A DNA stretch of 64,000 nt, taken from assembly GCF_025263265.1 (NCBI RefSeq), contig NZ_CP079869.1, positions 3,348,001 through 3,412,000 of the forward strand, in the 5' to 3' direction. Under the pieces are notes generated by a model, which had not been told where the DNA came from, made no database searches, and saw only the letters and a program-made list of their open reading frames with translations. Shown here piece by piece: positions 18,821-28,574 of this stretch. Each line of letters begins with the position of its first letter. The first letter of the stretch is position 1. The translations under genes were made by a program, and so were the position numbers. The stretch comes from Mycobacterium sp. SMC-4. GTDB taxonomy: Bacteria > Actinomycetota > Actinomycetes > Mycobacteriales > Mycobacteriaceae.

Positions 18821-20425
18821 TCAGATCACGTGGTGCTGGCGCGCCCAAGCGGCTGCCGCCGTCCGCGAGGACACCCCGATCTTGGCGTAGATGTTGGCCA
18901 GATGTCGACCGACGGTCTTCTCGCTGAGGAAAAGTCGTTCTGCGGCCTGCCGGTTGGTTTCTCCGCCGGCGATGCAGGCCAACACCTCGCATTCGCGGCG
19001 GGTCAATCGGCCGGGTGCCGGTGAACCGCAGATCCCGGCGGGGTCGACACCCAGTTCGGCATAGATGGCGTCGGCAGTCGCCGCGTCGGCGTTCGCGGCA
19101 TCGTGGTGGCCCAGCCCCCGGTGGGCCAGCACCATCCATTCGTAAACCTCGGCGGTGTCGTATCGGGACTGCTGCACCCGGTATTCGCGCAATGCCTCCT
19201 GTAACACCTCCAATGCCTGCGCGAATGCGCCCTGCCGGACCAGCACGGCTCCCCTGGCATGCGCGGCCCACGCCAGAAAGCCCGGCGTCCCGAAGGCATG
19301 CGCATCGGACTGCAGTTGCGCACAGTAGTTTTCGGCGTCGGCGATGGCATCACGGGTAAGAGCGATCTGCACCGCCGCGCGCAGCAGTCGCACCCTGGCC
19401 AACCGGTCCCCGTCGGCCAGGGCCAGCCGGATCGATGTCCACGCCGTGGCGTGCTCACCGCGCCGACACGCCAGTAGGGCCTCCCCCGGCTGCGGGTCCA
19501 TACCCAATCCGCGCGCCTGGTCGAAAGCGTGTGCGGCGCCGTCAAAGTCACCCATCAGTCGACGCACCTCACCGAGCTGGTAGTACCCTTCCGCGGCCGC
19601 CCAGCCGTTGACGTCGTGCAATGCGCGGCTGGCGGAGTCGAGCCTGCGTTCCAGCGTCCGGTAGTCGTCGGTGGCCACCTGTACCTGCAGCCGGTGCACG
19701 TCGCAGACACCGCCGTAGGGCACCGAACCGGACAGGCCGCACCACTGCTCCATCGACTGGGTCCAGGACCGCATCCGCGGCAGGTCGGCCAGTTTGTGAC
19801 AGTGGTGCAACACGATGCAGTACAGGTCGCCGGCCCACTCGATGGGCACCTGGTCGGCCAGCAACGGCAGCATCGCCTCGTCGATCAGTGCATAGCCCTC
19901 GGCGGTGCGTGCGTGCAGGATCGCGTCGATGCCCGCGGCGATCAGCCCCAGTGCGGTGACCGCCGGGGCGTCGAGCCGGTCGGCCAGTTCCCGCAACCGC
20001 AGCACGTGGCCGCGCAACGCGTCGAGGTCGCCCAACATGGCGGCCACGACGGCGTCTAGGTAGGTCAGGTAGCCATGGGCTGGGTTGTCCTCGGCGCCGG
20101 CCAGTAGCCGGCGGGACCTGTTCATCCACCCTTGGCCGATGTTTACGTCACCACGCACCAGCCAGGCCAGCGCCAGTTCATTGGCCTTCATGGCCGCGGC
20201 AGTGGAGTCGGTCCGCGTCAGCTCGGCGTAGACACGCTCGGCGGCTCGGCTGGATTCCTTGATATGTCCCAGCCGCCATGCCGCGAACGACAACGCATCG
20301 AGATCGTCGGTGCCCAGGCCGACCTCACGACGGGCCAGGTCGAACGCTTGATAGCTGGCATGCCAGTCCCGCCGCCGGTGCGCGGCGCGCGCGGTGGACA
20401 GCAGGTCGTTCTGGCTGGGAGCCAT
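18821..20425 (-). CDS. Large LuxR-family regulator with TPR-like repeats
   Basis: The C-terminal 61 residues (474-534) are a GerE/LuxR helix-turn-helix: [19 protein letters not shown], then [20 protein letters not shown]. The ~470 residues before it are alpha-helical with repeated A/L/R spacing like tetratricopeptide repeats, as in the sensor part of LAL-type regulators. No N-terminal ATPase (Walker A) is present, so it is not a full MalT-type STAND protein. It is divergent from mscR and upstream of the methyltransferase operon; either could be its target. Confidence 0.87.
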   Translation of the reverse strand: MAPSQNDLLSTARAAHRRRDWHASYQAFDLARREVGLGTDDLDALSFAAWRLGHIKESSRAAERVYAELTRTDSTAAAMKANELALAWLVRGDVNIGQGWMNRSRRLLAGAEDNPAHGYLTYLDAVVAAMLGDLDALRGHVLRLRELADRLDAPAVTALGLIAAGIDAILHARTAEGYALIDEAMLPLLADQVPIEWAGDLYCIVLHHCHKLADLPRMRSWTQSMEQWCGLSGSVPYGGVCDVHRLQVQVATDDYRTLERRLDSASRALHDVNGWAAAEGYYQLGEVRRLMGDFDGAAHAFDQARGLGMDPQPGEALLACRRGEHATAWTSIRLALADGDRLARVRLLRAAVQIALTRDAIADAENYCAQLQSDAHAFGTPGFLAWAAHARGAVLVRQGAFAQALEVLQEALREYRVQQSRYDTAEVYEWMVLAHRGLGHHDAANADAATADAIYAELGVDPAGICGSPAPGRLTRRECEVLACIAGGETNRQAAERLFLSEKTVGRHLANIYAKIGVSSRTAAAAWARQHHVI

Positions 20426-20500
20426 ATCGACTCCAGTATCGCGCGCCGAAGCGGCTGAGCCTAGGTCGATCGCGTGTTTGACCGGTCACCGCACCTCATC

Positions 20501-20512
20501 GGACACGTGTCC
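20501..20512. promoter_or_regulatory. Perfect 12-bp palindrome upstream of mscR
   Basis: GGACACGTGTCC is a perfect palindrome 34 bp before the mscR ATG in the 121-bp divergent region with the LuxR gene. A TATGTT sequence closer to the start may serve as -10, which would put the palindrome over the -35 region. It is a good operator candidate for mscR, the LuxR gene or both. Confidence 0.45.
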
Positions 20513-20546
20513 AGCGCACCGATTTCGCACCCGATATGTTGTACGC

Positions 20547-21644
20547 ATGACTCAGACGGTGCGCGGAGTGATCTCACGGACGAAAGCCAAAGCGGTCGAG
20601 GTGGTCGACATCGTCATCCCTGATCCGGGGCCGGGCGATGTCACCGTCGCCATCCAGGCGTGCGGGGTGTGCCACACCGATCTGCACTACCGCGAGGGCG
20701 GCATCAACGACGAGTTCCCGTTTTTGCTCGGCCATGAAGCCGCCGGTGTTGTCGAGTCGGTCGGTGACGGTGTGACCAACGTCGAGCCCGGTGACTTCGT
20801 GGTTCTGAACTGGCGCGCGGTGTGCGGGCAGTGCCGGGCCTGTAAGCGCGGGCGACCGCACTTGTGTTTCGACACCCACAACGCCTCCCAGCCGATGACC
20901 CTGACCGACGGCACACCGTTGACGCCGGCGCTGGGCATCGGCGCGTTCGCCGACAAGACGCTGGTGCACGAGGGCCAGTGCACCAAGGTCGACCCCACCG
21001 CCGACCCGGCCGCGGCCGGGCTGCTGGGCTGCGGGGTGATGGCCGGGGTCGGCGCAGCCATCAACACCGGCGCGGTCAACCGCGACGACACCGTGGCCGT
21101 CATCGGTTGCGGCGGGGTGGGCGATGCGGCCATCGCCGCGGCGAACCTGGTCGGCGCCAAGCGGATCATCGCGGTGGACACCGACAGCCGGAAGCTGGAC
21201 TGGGCGCGCAAGTTCGGCGCCACCCACACCATCAATGCGCGCGAGCTCGATCCGGTCGAGACGATCCAGGATCTCACCGACGGCAACGGTGCCGACGTCG
21301 TGATCGACGCGGTCGGCCGGCCCGAGACCTGGAAGCAGGCGTTCTACGCCCGGGACCTGGCCGGCACCGTGGTCCTGGTCGGGGTGCCCACCCCGGAGAT
21401 GACGCTGGAGATGCCGTTGATCGACTTCTTCTCCCGCGGTGGATCGTTGAAATCCTCGTGGTATGGCGACTGTCTGCCCGAGCGCGACTTCCCGACGCTG
21501 ATCGAGCTGTATCTGCAGGGCCGCTTCCCGCTGGATGCGTTCGTCTCCGAACGCATCGGGCTCGACCAGATCGAGGAGGCGTTCCACAAGATGCACGCCG
21601 GCCCCGACACCGACCCGGTGCTGCGTTCGGTGGTGGTCCTGTGA
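20547..21644 (+). CDS. mscR: S-nitrosomycothiol reductase / mycothiol-dependent formaldehyde dehydrogenase
   Basis: This zinc-dependent medium-chain alcohol dehydrogenase handles S-nitrosomycothiol and the formaldehyde-mycothiol adduct, detoxifying NO and formaldehyde. Catalytic-zinc ligands are Cys42 in CGVCHTD and His63 in GHE. Structural-zinc cysteines are 93, 96, 99 and 107. The Rossmann motif [10 protein letters not shown] follows. The 365-residue protein corresponds to Rv2259. The ATG of [10 protein letters not shown] was chosen because upstream sequence is non-coding in character. GTGA overlap couples it to the MBL gene. Confidence 0.93.
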   Translation: MTQTVRGVISRTKAKAVEVVDIVIPDPGPGDVTVAIQACGVCHTDLHYREGGINDEFPFLLGHEAAGVVESVGDGVTNVEPGDFVVLNWRAVCGQCRACKRGRPHLCFDTHNASQPMTLTDGTPLTPALGIGAFADKTLVHEGQCTKVDPTADPAAAGLLGCGVMAGVGAAINTGAVNRDDTVAVIGCGGVGDAAIAAANLVGAKRIIAVDTDSRKLDWARKFGATHTINARELDPVETIQDLTDGNGADVVIDAVGRPETWKQAFYARDLAGTVVLVGVPTPEMTLEMPLIDFFSRGGSLKSSWYGDCLPERDFPTLIELYLQGRFPLDAFVSERIGLDQIEEAFHKMHAGPDTDPVLRSVVVL

Positions 21645-22264
21645 GCGCGATCCAGCGGCTGGTCACCAGCGGGACCTTCGAGCTCGACGGCGGCAGCTGG
21701 GAGGTCGACAACAACATCTGGATCGTTGGTGACGACACCGAGGTCGTGGTGTTCGACGCCGCGCACACCGCAGAACCGATCGTCGAGGCCGTCGGTGACC
21801 GCCATGTGGTGGCGGTGATCTGCACCCACGGCCACAACGACCACGTCACCGTCGCCCCGCAACTCGGGCAGAGACTCGACGCACCGGTGTTCCTGCATCC
21901 CGCCGATGAGGTGTTGTGGCGAATGACCCACCCGGACAAAGAGTTCCGGTCCGTCGCTGACGGCGAATCGATCCAGGTGGCCGGTACCGAACTGCGCGCT
22001 CTGCACACCCCGGGCCACTCCCCCGGCTCGGTGTGCTGGCACGCACCCGACCTCAACGCGGTGTTCAGCGGCGACACCCTGTTCCAGGGCGGCCCCGGCG
22101 CGACCGGCCGATCGTTCTCCGACTTCCCCACCATCCTGGAATCCATCTCCGGACGGCTGGGCAAGCTGCCCGGCCAGACAGTCGTCTACACCGGCCACGG
22201 CGACACCACCACCGTCGGCGACGAGTTGGTCAACTACGACGAATGGGTCGCGAGGGGTAGCTGA
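21641..22264 (+). CDS. MBL-fold hydrolase partner of MscR
   Basis: This 207-residue metallo-beta-lactamase-fold protein has the metal motif THGHNDH (His63, His65, Asp67, His68). A second ligand His follows in HTPGHSPGS, then SGDTLF with the bridging Asp, and a final YTGHGDTT His. The fold and context resemble glyoxalase II enzymes. It starts within the mscR stop codon, and mscR followed by this gene is conserved in actinobacteria (Rv2259-Rv2260). A role as a thioesterase that hydrolyses S-formylmycothiol made by MscR is a reasonable inference. Confidence 0.9.
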   Translation: MSAIQRLVTSGTFELDGGSWEVDNNIWIVGDDTEVVVFDAAHTAEPIVEAVGDRHVVAVICTHGHNDHVTVAPQLGQRLDAPVFLHPADEVLWRMTHPDKEFRSVADGESIQVAGTELRALHTPGHSPGSVCWHAPDLNAVFSGDTLFQGGPGATGRSFSDFPTILESISGRLGKLPGQTVVYTGHGDTTTVGDELVNYDEWVARGS

Positions 22265-22316
22265 GCTGGCTACCGTCGTAAAAGACGGATTGTCTCCAAG
22301 CCCCGGGGAGGTCGCG

Positions 22317-23402
22317 ATGCCTGAATCGAGCATCGTCGTGCGACCGGAGCCGATGGACAGCGGCACCTATACCGCCGGTTCCCGGTTGCAGGCCGCCGGC
22401 CTGTCGCAGGCGATCGCGGTCTTCGAGCAGGCCGCGGCGGCGGTGCCGCTGCCCGATCCCCCTCAGCCCATCGTGGTCGCCGATTACGGCGCGGCCAGCG
22501 GCCACAACTCGTTGTTACCGCTGGGTGGCGCGATCGCAGTCCTGCGCGGGCGCACCCGCCCCGAGCATTCGATTCTGATCGCTCACACGGACCGGCCCGA
22601 CAACGACTTCACCGCGCTGTTCCGCACACTGGAAGACGACCCCGACACCTATCTGCGAAAAGACCGTGTCGCCTTCGCCTCGGCGGTGGGTCGTTCGTTC
22701 TACTCGCAGATCCTGCCGTCCAACAGCGTGCACCTGGGGTGGAGCGCCTGGGCCATCCAGTGGCTGAGCAAGACACCGGCCGCCATCGAAGGCCACATTC
22801 ATGCGGCGTTGTGCGATGACGAGCAGGCGCGCGCGGCCCACGCCAAGCAGGCGGCCCGCGACTGGCACGAATTCGTCGCGTTTCGCGGCCGCGAATTGTG
22901 CCCGGGTGGTCGTCTGGTGGTGATGACGATGGCCGTCGGCGACGACGGCGAGTTCGGCTTCCGCACGCTGTTGACCGCGCTGGTCGACGCACTCGACGAG
23001 TTGGCCGGCGAGGACATGCTCCAGGCCCGCGAAGTCGCACAGATGTGCATCCCGACGTATGCCCGGCGCGCGTCGGAGTTCGCCGCACCATTCGCCCCGT
23101 CGGGCCGTTTCGAGGGTCTGGAGATCGCCCACCTCGACGTGTTCGACGCCGAGGACCGTTTCTGGCATCGCTACCAGATCGACAAGGATGCAGCCGCTTT
23201 CGGTGCCCGCTGGGCCGGTTTCGCACGCGCGTCGGTGTTCCCGGCGCTACTGACCGCACTCGACGGCGGCCCCGGCGATCCGCGGGTCGACGAATTGTTC
23301 GATAGGTTGGAGAAGTCGGTCGCCGACCGGTTGGCCGCCGCACCGGAACCGACCCAGATTCCGCTGGCGCACGTGGTGTTGCACAAGCGGCCGAAAACCT
23401 GA
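22317..23402 (+). CDS. SABATH-like carboxyl methyltransferase
   Basis: This 361-residue protein resembles the SABATH family (salicylate/jasmonate carboxyl methyltransferases, PF03492), which is best known in plants. Signs are a start reading MDSGTYTAGSRLQ, the SAM motif VVADYGAASGHNSL and an early-middle VHLGWSAWAIQWLS segment. A FRGRELCPGGRLVVMTMA segment closes the Rossmann core. It uses SAM to methylate a carboxylate; the substrate is unknown. A GGGGAG ribosome-binding site 6 bp upstream supports the chosen ATG. It follows the MBL gene on the same strand after 52 bp. Confidence 0.82.
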   Translation: MPESSIVVRPEPMDSGTYTAGSRLQAAGLSQAIAVFEQAAAAVPLPDPPQPIVVADYGAASGHNSLLPLGGAIAVLRGRTRPEHSILIAHTDRPDNDFTALFRTLEDDPDTYLRKDRVAFASAVGRSFYSQILPSNSVHLGWSAWAIQWLSKTPAAIEGHIHAALCDDEQARAAHAKQAARDWHEFVAFRGRELCPGGRLVVMTMAVGDDGEFGFRTLLTALVDALDELAGEDMLQAREVAQMCIPTYARRASEFAAPFAPSGRFEGLEIAHLDVFDAEDRFWHRYQIDKDAAAFGARWAGFARASVFPALLTALDGGPGDPRVDELFDRLEKSVADRLAAAPEPTQIPLAHVVLHKRPKT

Positions 23403-23405
23403 CTG

Positions 23406-24488
23406 TCAGCGAATCGTTCCGGCGCCGGGAATCAGCGGCAGGTCCAGGGCGGTGACCCAGCCCGGCGACAGGTCGTTGACTGCGGGCACGGCGTTGAGCG
23501 CCCGCAGTCCGGTGGCCAGGCATCCGGCGGCGGCCGCGTCACGGCCTGAACCGTCGGTGAACCGGAAGGCCGTCTCCTGGAAGATGCTCGGCGTGCCTTC
23601 GATGTCCACGCGGTAGACGTCGTTGTCCGCGCCCGACGGCCAGTCCGGTGCGGCGTCGTTGCCGATCCGGTTGACGTGCTCGAGCTGGATACGGGTCTGC
23701 CCCTGATAGATGCCGTTGATGGTGAACCGCACGGCAGCGACGTTTCCTGGGGCGATGACGCCTTTGGCGGTGGCACGTTCGGTGGGTGTCACCCACTTCT
23801 CCCAGGTCGTGGTGATGTCGTCGAGCATGATGCCGGCCGCCTGGGCGATCATCGGCACTGTGGCACCCCAAGCGAATACCAGAATGTCGGGATTCTCCAG
23901 CAGGGCACGGTATTCCGGTGGTCTCCCGATCCCCATCTCACGGTCGTAGTCGCCCTCGTAGTTGGTGTAGTCCAGCAGTTCACTCGCCCGAACCTGCCGC
24001 ACCTCTGAGCACAGTCCCATCAACGTCATCGGGAACAGGTCATTGGCGAAGCCGGGATCGATGCCGGTGGTGAAGCACGAGGACTCACCCAGCTCGCAGG
24101 CCACTGTGATCGGTTGAATCCAGTCCGGTGGGTTGAGGTGCATGCTCGGCCAGATCCACGGCGTCATGGCGGTGGAGCAGACGTCGATCCCGGCACGCAG
24201 GAATCGGGTGATCAGCGCGATGTTCGCATCGGCGTGGTTGGCGGTGGGTCCGTAGTGCACCAGGGCGTCGGGTTTCAGGTCGATCAGCGCGTCGACGTCG
24301 TCGGTGGCGGCCAGTCCGACGGAGTCGCCGCCGCAGAGCTCACCGACGTCGCGGCCGACCTTGGCGGGGTTGCTGACGCCGACCCCGACCAGCGCGAAAC
24401 GCGGGTGACGAAGGATCTCGGGGATCACCATCCGTCCGACGAAGCCGGTGCCCCAGACGACGACCCGCTTGACGTCAGCAGTGCTCAC
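23406..24488 (-). CDS. DapB-like NAD(P)-dependent oxidoreductase (copy 1)
   Basis: The N-terminal Rossmann domain begins VVVWGTGFVGRMVIPEIL, like dihydrodipicolinate reductase, but the 360-residue length and C-terminal domain are those of the mycobacterial DapB-N-like family often found near lipid and steroid catabolism genes. No lysine-pathway context is present, so it is not DapB itself. It starts at GTG. A clear paralogue lies at 32281-33354. It sits 18 bp upstream of nothing but its stop converges on the SABATH-like gene; the secreted-protein gene ends 18 bp before its start region on the same strand. Confidence 0.82.
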   Translation of the reverse strand: MSTADVKRVVVWGTGFVGRMVIPEILRHPRFALVGVGVSNPAKVGRDVGELCGGDSVGLAATDDVDALIDLKPDALVHYGPTANHADANIALITRFLRAGIDVCSTAMTPWIWPSMHLNPPDWIQPITVACELGESSCFTTGIDPGFANDLFPMTLMGLCSEVRQVRASELLDYTNYEGDYDREMGIGRPPEYRALLENPDILVFAWGATVPMIAQAAGIMLDDITTTWEKWVTPTERATAKGVIAPGNVAAVRFTINGIYQGQTRIQLEHVNRIGNDAAPDWPSGADNDVYRVDIEGTPSIFQETAFRFTDGSGRDAAAAGCLATGLRALNAVPAVNDLSPGWVTALDLPLIPGAGTIR

Positions 24489-24506
24489 CGATGTGTCCTC
24501 CTCGGT

Positions 24507-25040
24507 TCAGAAACAGCGCCGCAGCCCGCCCGGTTCGCAGATCAGGGGGTAGCGGTCGACCGGCATGGCCAACGGTTCGCGATAGGCCAGGGTGAACGGG
24601 GACTTGATGATGCCCGGTTGCATGCCGCAGTTGCCGTTGTGGGCGACGCTGCGGGTGCCCGACATCGTCGCGTCGTCAAACGAGACCGTGTCGACTGTGG
24701 GGGCCCAGCTACCGTCGGGGCACTTCATCCCCTCGGGGTTCGGGGTGGTGAAACTCCAGAGGTTGCTGACCAGTTTCGCGTACCCGCTCGGCGCGCCCCC
24801 GGTGCCCGCGATGTTCAGCGTGCACGCGACCGGCAGGTAGAGCGGCTCGCGCAGATCACCGACCACGGGAACACAGCTCGGATAGATCGTCCAGGTCCCC
24901 GGCGTGCCGTCAGCAGTGGTGTAGCTGTAGACACCTTCCATCACCTCGGCGGCGCGGGCGGGCGCCGCGGAACCGACGGACATACCGAGGACGACGGTGA
25001 GTACAGCCGACAGCACGGCCACACCCCGCAGCAGTTTCAC
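24507..25040 (-). CDS. Secreted protein of unknown function
   Basis: The 177-residue protein begins with a Sec signal peptide: VKLLRG, a hydrophobic core VAVLSAVLTVVLGMSVGSAA, and a likely cleavage after ARA. The mature part has Cys residues that could form disulfides (YPSCVP, VACTLN, MKCPDG, NCGMQ, LICEPGG, RRCF). It resembles the short exported proteins common in mycobacteria. The GTG start is preceded by GAAGGA at good spacing, which decided it over upstream frames. The function is unknown. Confidence 0.8.
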   Translation of the reverse strand: MKLLRGVAVLSAVLTVVLGMSVGSAAPARAAEVMEGVYSYTTADGTPGTWTIYPSCVPVVGDLREPLYLPVACTLNIAGTGGAPSGYAKLVSNLWSFTTPNPEGMKCPDGSWAPTVDTVSFDDATMSGTRSVAHNGNCGMQPGIIKSPFTLAYREPLAMPVDRYPLICEPGGLRRCF

Positions 25041-25168
25041 AAGTGTTCCTTCAGTAGGGCGGACGTGGAAAGCTTCTGGAGTATCCCAGCCAGAGTGCAC
25101 AGAAGTCACGTGTTTGCCGGTTCGGCGCATCGGGTAGAGGGGCCGTGGCAAGCTCAAGACCCGGGGTG

Positions 25169-26719
25169 ATGCACATGGCGCGGACCGCGGCGCGAACCGC
25201 TGTTCTCGCCATTGCGCTGCTGATGGCTGCGCTGACGGCGTGTTCGACCGGTCAGCGGGTGTCCCTGGGTGAAGGCGCAGAGGGCAGTCTGGTGGCGGCG
25301 ATCGCCGGGGAGCCCGATCAGCTCGACCCGCACAAGACCACCGCCTACTTTTCGTTCCAAGTGCTGGAAAACGTCTTCGACACGCTGGTCGAACCCGATG
25401 AGAACCTCCAGATGCGCCCGGCACTGGCCGAGTCCTGGGAGGTCAGCCCCGACGAGCTCACCTGGACGTTCCGCTTGCGCGAGGGCGTGACATTCCACGA
25501 CGGTGCGCCCCTGACCGCCGACGACGTCGTCTACTCCTATCGCCGGATCATCGACGAGCAACTGTCCAACGTCGACAAGTTCAGCGCCGTGACGGCGGTG
25601 GAAGCGCCCGACCCAGGCACGGTCGTGGTGCGGGTGTCCAGGCCGACGCCGAACATGCTGACCAATCTCGGCGGGTTCAAGGGAATGGCGATCGTCTCGC
25701 GCGCCAATGTCGAAAGTGGGCAGATCGCGACCAACCCGGTGGGCACCGGACCGTTCAGCTTCCGCGGCCAGCGCAGCGGGGACTCCATCTCGTTGACCGC
25801 CAATCCCCAGTATTGGGGTGGCGCTCCGGAATTGACAGGTGTGACGTTCCGGTTCATCTCGGAGCCGTCGACGGCGTTGTCCGCGCTGCAGGCCGGCGAG
25901 GTGGACTGGACCGACTCTGTTCCTCCGCAGCGGGTTTCACAATTGCGTGACGATGATTCACTGACATTGGCCGTGACACCGAGCAACGACTACTGGTACC
26001 TGGCACTCAATCAGGCCCGGGCGCCGTGGGATGACGTCCGGGTGCGCCAGGCAATCGCCCATGCGATCGATCGCGATGCGATCGTGGCGGCCACCAGCTA
26101 CGGCACCGCCGAAGCCAACCAGCTGGCGATCCCGGAAGGCAATCCGTGGTACACCCGTTACGACCGCTACGACAGCGGTGGCGTCGACAGGGCACGAGAA
26201 TTGTTGGCGGAGAGCAACACTTCGCCAGCTGACATGGATATGCTGGTGACCACCGAGTATCCGCAGACGGTGACCGCTGCGCAGATCATCGCCGACAACC
26301 TTGCGCCGCTGGGCATCACCGTCAACATCCGCACCGTCGACTTCGCCACGTGGCTCGATGAGCAGAATTCCGGCAACTTCGACATGTTGATGATGGGCTG
26401 GTTGGGCAACATCGATCCGGACGACTTCTACTATGCCCAGCACCACACCGACGGGACGAGCAACGCGCAGAAGTTCTCCAATGCCGAGGTCGACCGCCTG
26501 CTCGACGCCGGCCGGGTGCAGACCGATCAGGACGCGCGGCGCGCCGACTATGCCCGCGTCGCAACGCTGATCGCTGACGAAGCCAGCTATATCTACCTGT
26601 ACAACCCGTCAGTCATCCAGGCCTGGAACCCGGCGCTGCAGAATTATCAGGCGCGCCGCGACGGCGCGGTCCGGTTTCGCGACGCGACCCTTGACATCGG
26701 CGGTGAGACCTCGTCGTGA
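25169..26719 (+). CDS. ABC importer substrate-binding lipoprotein (peptide type)
   Basis: This family 5 extracellular solute-binding protein (DppA/OppA type) captures oligopeptides or a similar ligand outside the membrane. It starts with a lipoprotein signal peptide ending in the lipobox LTAC, Cys25. Family segments follow: GEPDQLDPHKTTAY, LAESWEVSPDELTWTFRLR, GVTFHDGAPLTADDVVYSY and VRQAIAHAIDRDAI. The ATG at MHMARTA gives a normal signal peptide; a GTG eight codons upstream is an alternative. It leads a four-gene importer operon linked by 4-bp overlaps. Confidence 0.9.
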   Translation: MHMARTAARTAVLAIALLMAALTACSTGQRVSLGEGAEGSLVAAIAGEPDQLDPHKTTAYFSFQVLENVFDTLVEPDENLQMRPALAESWEVSPDELTWTFRLREGVTFHDGAPLTADDVVYSYRRIIDEQLSNVDKFSAVTAVEAPDPGTVVVRVSRPTPNMLTNLGGFKGMAIVSRANVESGQIATNPVGTGPFSFRGQRSGDSISLTANPQYWGGAPELTGVTFRFISEPSTALSALQAGEVDWTDSVPPQRVSQLRDDDSLTLAVTPSNDYWYLALNQARAPWDDVRVRQAIAHAIDRDAIVAATSYGTAEANQLAIPEGNPWYTRYDRYDSGGVDRARELLAESNTSPADMDMLVTTEYPQTVTAAQIIADNLAPLGITVNIRTVDFATWLDEQNSGNFDMLMMGWLGNIDPDDFYYAQHHTDGTSNAQKFSNAEVDRLLDAGRVQTDQDARRADYARVATLIADEASYIYLYNPSVIQAWNPALQNYQARRDGAVRFRDATLDIGGETSS

Positions 26720-27690
26720 CCCCGTCTCGCGTGCTGACCCACCCGATCACCCGGTTCGTCGCGCGCCGACTGCTGTACTCGGCCGTGGTGTTGCTCGGCG
26801 TGCTGGTGGTGGTCTTCGCCCTGGTGCATCTGGTGCCCGGTGATCCAGTGCGCATCGCGTTGGGTACCCGTTACACCCCTGAGGCGTACGAGGCGCTGCG
26901 CGCCGCCAGCGGGCTGGACCGCCCGATCGTCACGCAGTTCTTCGGATATCTGGGTTCGGCGCTGACCGGTGACCTCGGGGTCAGTTTCCGCAACGGCGAC
27001 CCGGTCACGGTCACGCTGCTGGACCGGCTGCCCGCAACCTTGTCGCTGGGCCTGGTCGCGATCCTGATCGCACTACTGATCGCCCTGCCCGCGGGCATCT
27101 ACTCCGCGCTGCACGAGGGCCGCCTCAGCGATGCGATCGTGCGGGTCACCAGCCAGTTCGGTGTGTCGGTGCCCGACTTCTGGATGGGCATCCTGCTGAT
27201 CGCGCTGTTCTCCTCGACCCTGGGATGGCTGCCGACCTCGGGGTACCGGCCGCTGTTCGACGATCCGGTCGGTTGGGCGCGACACATCGTGTTGCCCGCG
27301 CTGACAGTGGCGGTGGTGGCCGCGGCGATCATGACCCGCTATGTCCGTTCCGCGGTACTCGACGTCACCGCGATGGGTTACGTGCGAACCGCGCGCTCCA
27401 AAGGATTGTCGCCGCGGGTGGTGACGTTCCGTCACACCGTGCGCAACGCACTGGTTCCGATCCTGACGATCACCGGTATCCAGTTGGCAACGCTGCTGGG
27501 CGGTGTGATCGTCGTCGAGGTGGTGTTCGCGTGGCCGGGTCTGGGACGGTTGGTGTACAACGCCGTGGCAGCGCGCGACTACCCGGTGATCCAGGGCGCG
27601 GTGCTGCTGATCGCGGCGCTGTTCCTGCTGATCAATCTGCTCGTCGACGTGCTCTACGCAGTGGTCGATCCGAGGATCCGGCTGGGATGA
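26716..27690 (+). CDS. ABC importer permease, DppB/OppB type
   Basis: This 324-residue integral membrane subunit has the usual early helix (LLYSAVVLLGVLVVVFALVHLVPGDPVR) and about six transmembrane segments. The EAA loop region YVRTARSKGLSPRVV contacts the ATPase. The GTG start overlaps the stop of the binding-protein gene. With the next permease it forms the membrane channel of the importer. Confidence 0.92.
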   Translation: MTPSRVLTHPITRFVARRLLYSAVVLLGVLVVVFALVHLVPGDPVRIALGTRYTPEAYEALRAASGLDRPIVTQFFGYLGSALTGDLGVSFRNGDPVTVTLLDRLPATLSLGLVAILIALLIALPAGIYSALHEGRLSDAIVRVTSQFGVSVPDFWMGILLIALFSSTLGWLPTSGYRPLFDDPVGWARHIVLPALTVAVVAAAIMTRYVRSAVLDVTAMGYVRTARSKGLSPRVVTFRHTVRNALVPILTITGIQLATLLGGVIVVEVVFAWPGLGRLVYNAVAARDYPVIQGAVLLIAALFLLINLLVDVLYAVVDPRIRLG

Positions 27691-28574
27691 CCACCAACGA
27701 CGCACAGAGCGGCCGGATTTCGGCATGGCGGTTGCTGGCACGTAACCCGGTGACCCTGGTCAGTGCCATTGTTCTGACCGTGGTGGCTGTGGTGGCGGGG
27801 ACCGCCGGCTGGATTGCGCCCTACGGGGTCAACGACATCAACGTCCCGAACGCGTTGCAGTCGCCCAGTGGATCGCATTGGTTCGGTACCGACGAACTCG
27901 GTCGTGACATCTTGTCGCGTGTTCTGGTGGCCATCCAGGCGTCGATGCAGATCGCGGTGGTCAGCGTCATCTTCGCGGTGCTGGTCGGGGTCACCGTCGG
28001 TGTGCTGGCCGGCTACCGGGGCGGCTGGCTGGACACCGTGCTGATGCGGATGGTCGACGTGATGTTCGCGTTCCCGGTGCTGTTGTTGGCGCTGGCCGTC
28101 GTCGCGATCCTGGGGCCCGGCGTGACGACGACGATCCTGGCGATCGGCATTGTCTACACACCGATCTTCGCGCGGGTTGCCCGGGCCAGCACGTTGGGCG
28201 TGCGCACCGAACCGTACGTGTCGGCCTCGCGTGCGATGGGCAGCGGAGACCTCTACATCTTGCGCCGCCACGTGTTGCCGAACATCGCCGGTCCGCTGAT
28301 CGTTCAGACGTCGCTGTCGTTGGCGTTCGCCATCCTCAGCGAGGCGGCACTGTCGTTCTTGGGACTGGGAATCCAACCACCGCAGCCCTCGCTGGGACGG
28401 ATGATCTTCGACTCCCAGGGATTCGTCACGATGGCCTGGTGGATGGCCGTGTTCCCCGGTGCCGCGATCTTCGTGATCGTGCTGGCGTTCAACATGTTCG
28501 GTGACGGGCTGCGTGACGTGATGGACCCCAAGCAACGCACCACCGTCGAAGCCCGTAGGCGGGAGAGCCGATGA
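27687..28574 (+). CDS. ABC importer permease, DppC/OppC type
   Basis: The second permease has 295 residues, opening with the cytoplasmic tail and first helix of the OppC_N type (LLARNPVTLVSAIVLTVVAV). The family segment FGTDELGRDILSRVLVA follows, then five more helices and an EAA loop (ASRAMGSGDLYILRRHVLPN). The ATG overlaps the stop of the first permease gene; an upstream frame of this ORF runs over that gene and was not used. Its own stop overlaps the ATPase start. Confidence 0.92.
   Translation: MTTNDAQSGRISAWRLLARNPVTLVSAIVLTVVAVVAGTAGWIAPYGVNDINVPNALQSPSGSHWFGTDELGRDILSRVLVAIQASMQIAVVSVIFAVLVGVTVGVLAGYRGGWLDTVLMRMVDVMFAFPVLLLALAVVAILGPGVTTTILAIGIVYTPIFARVARASTLGVRTEPYVSASRAMGSGDLYILRRHVLPNIAGPLIVQTSLSLAFAILSEAALSFLGLGIQPPQPSLGRMIFDSQGFVTMAWWMAVFPGAAIFVIVLAFNMFGDGLRDVMDPKQRTTVEARRRESR

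Noticed and set aside
23406..24488. Dihydrodipicolinate reductase of lysine synthesis
   Set aside because: Length (360 residues) and C-terminal domain differ from DapB (about 245 residues), and a paralogue is coupled to a Rieske oxygenase.
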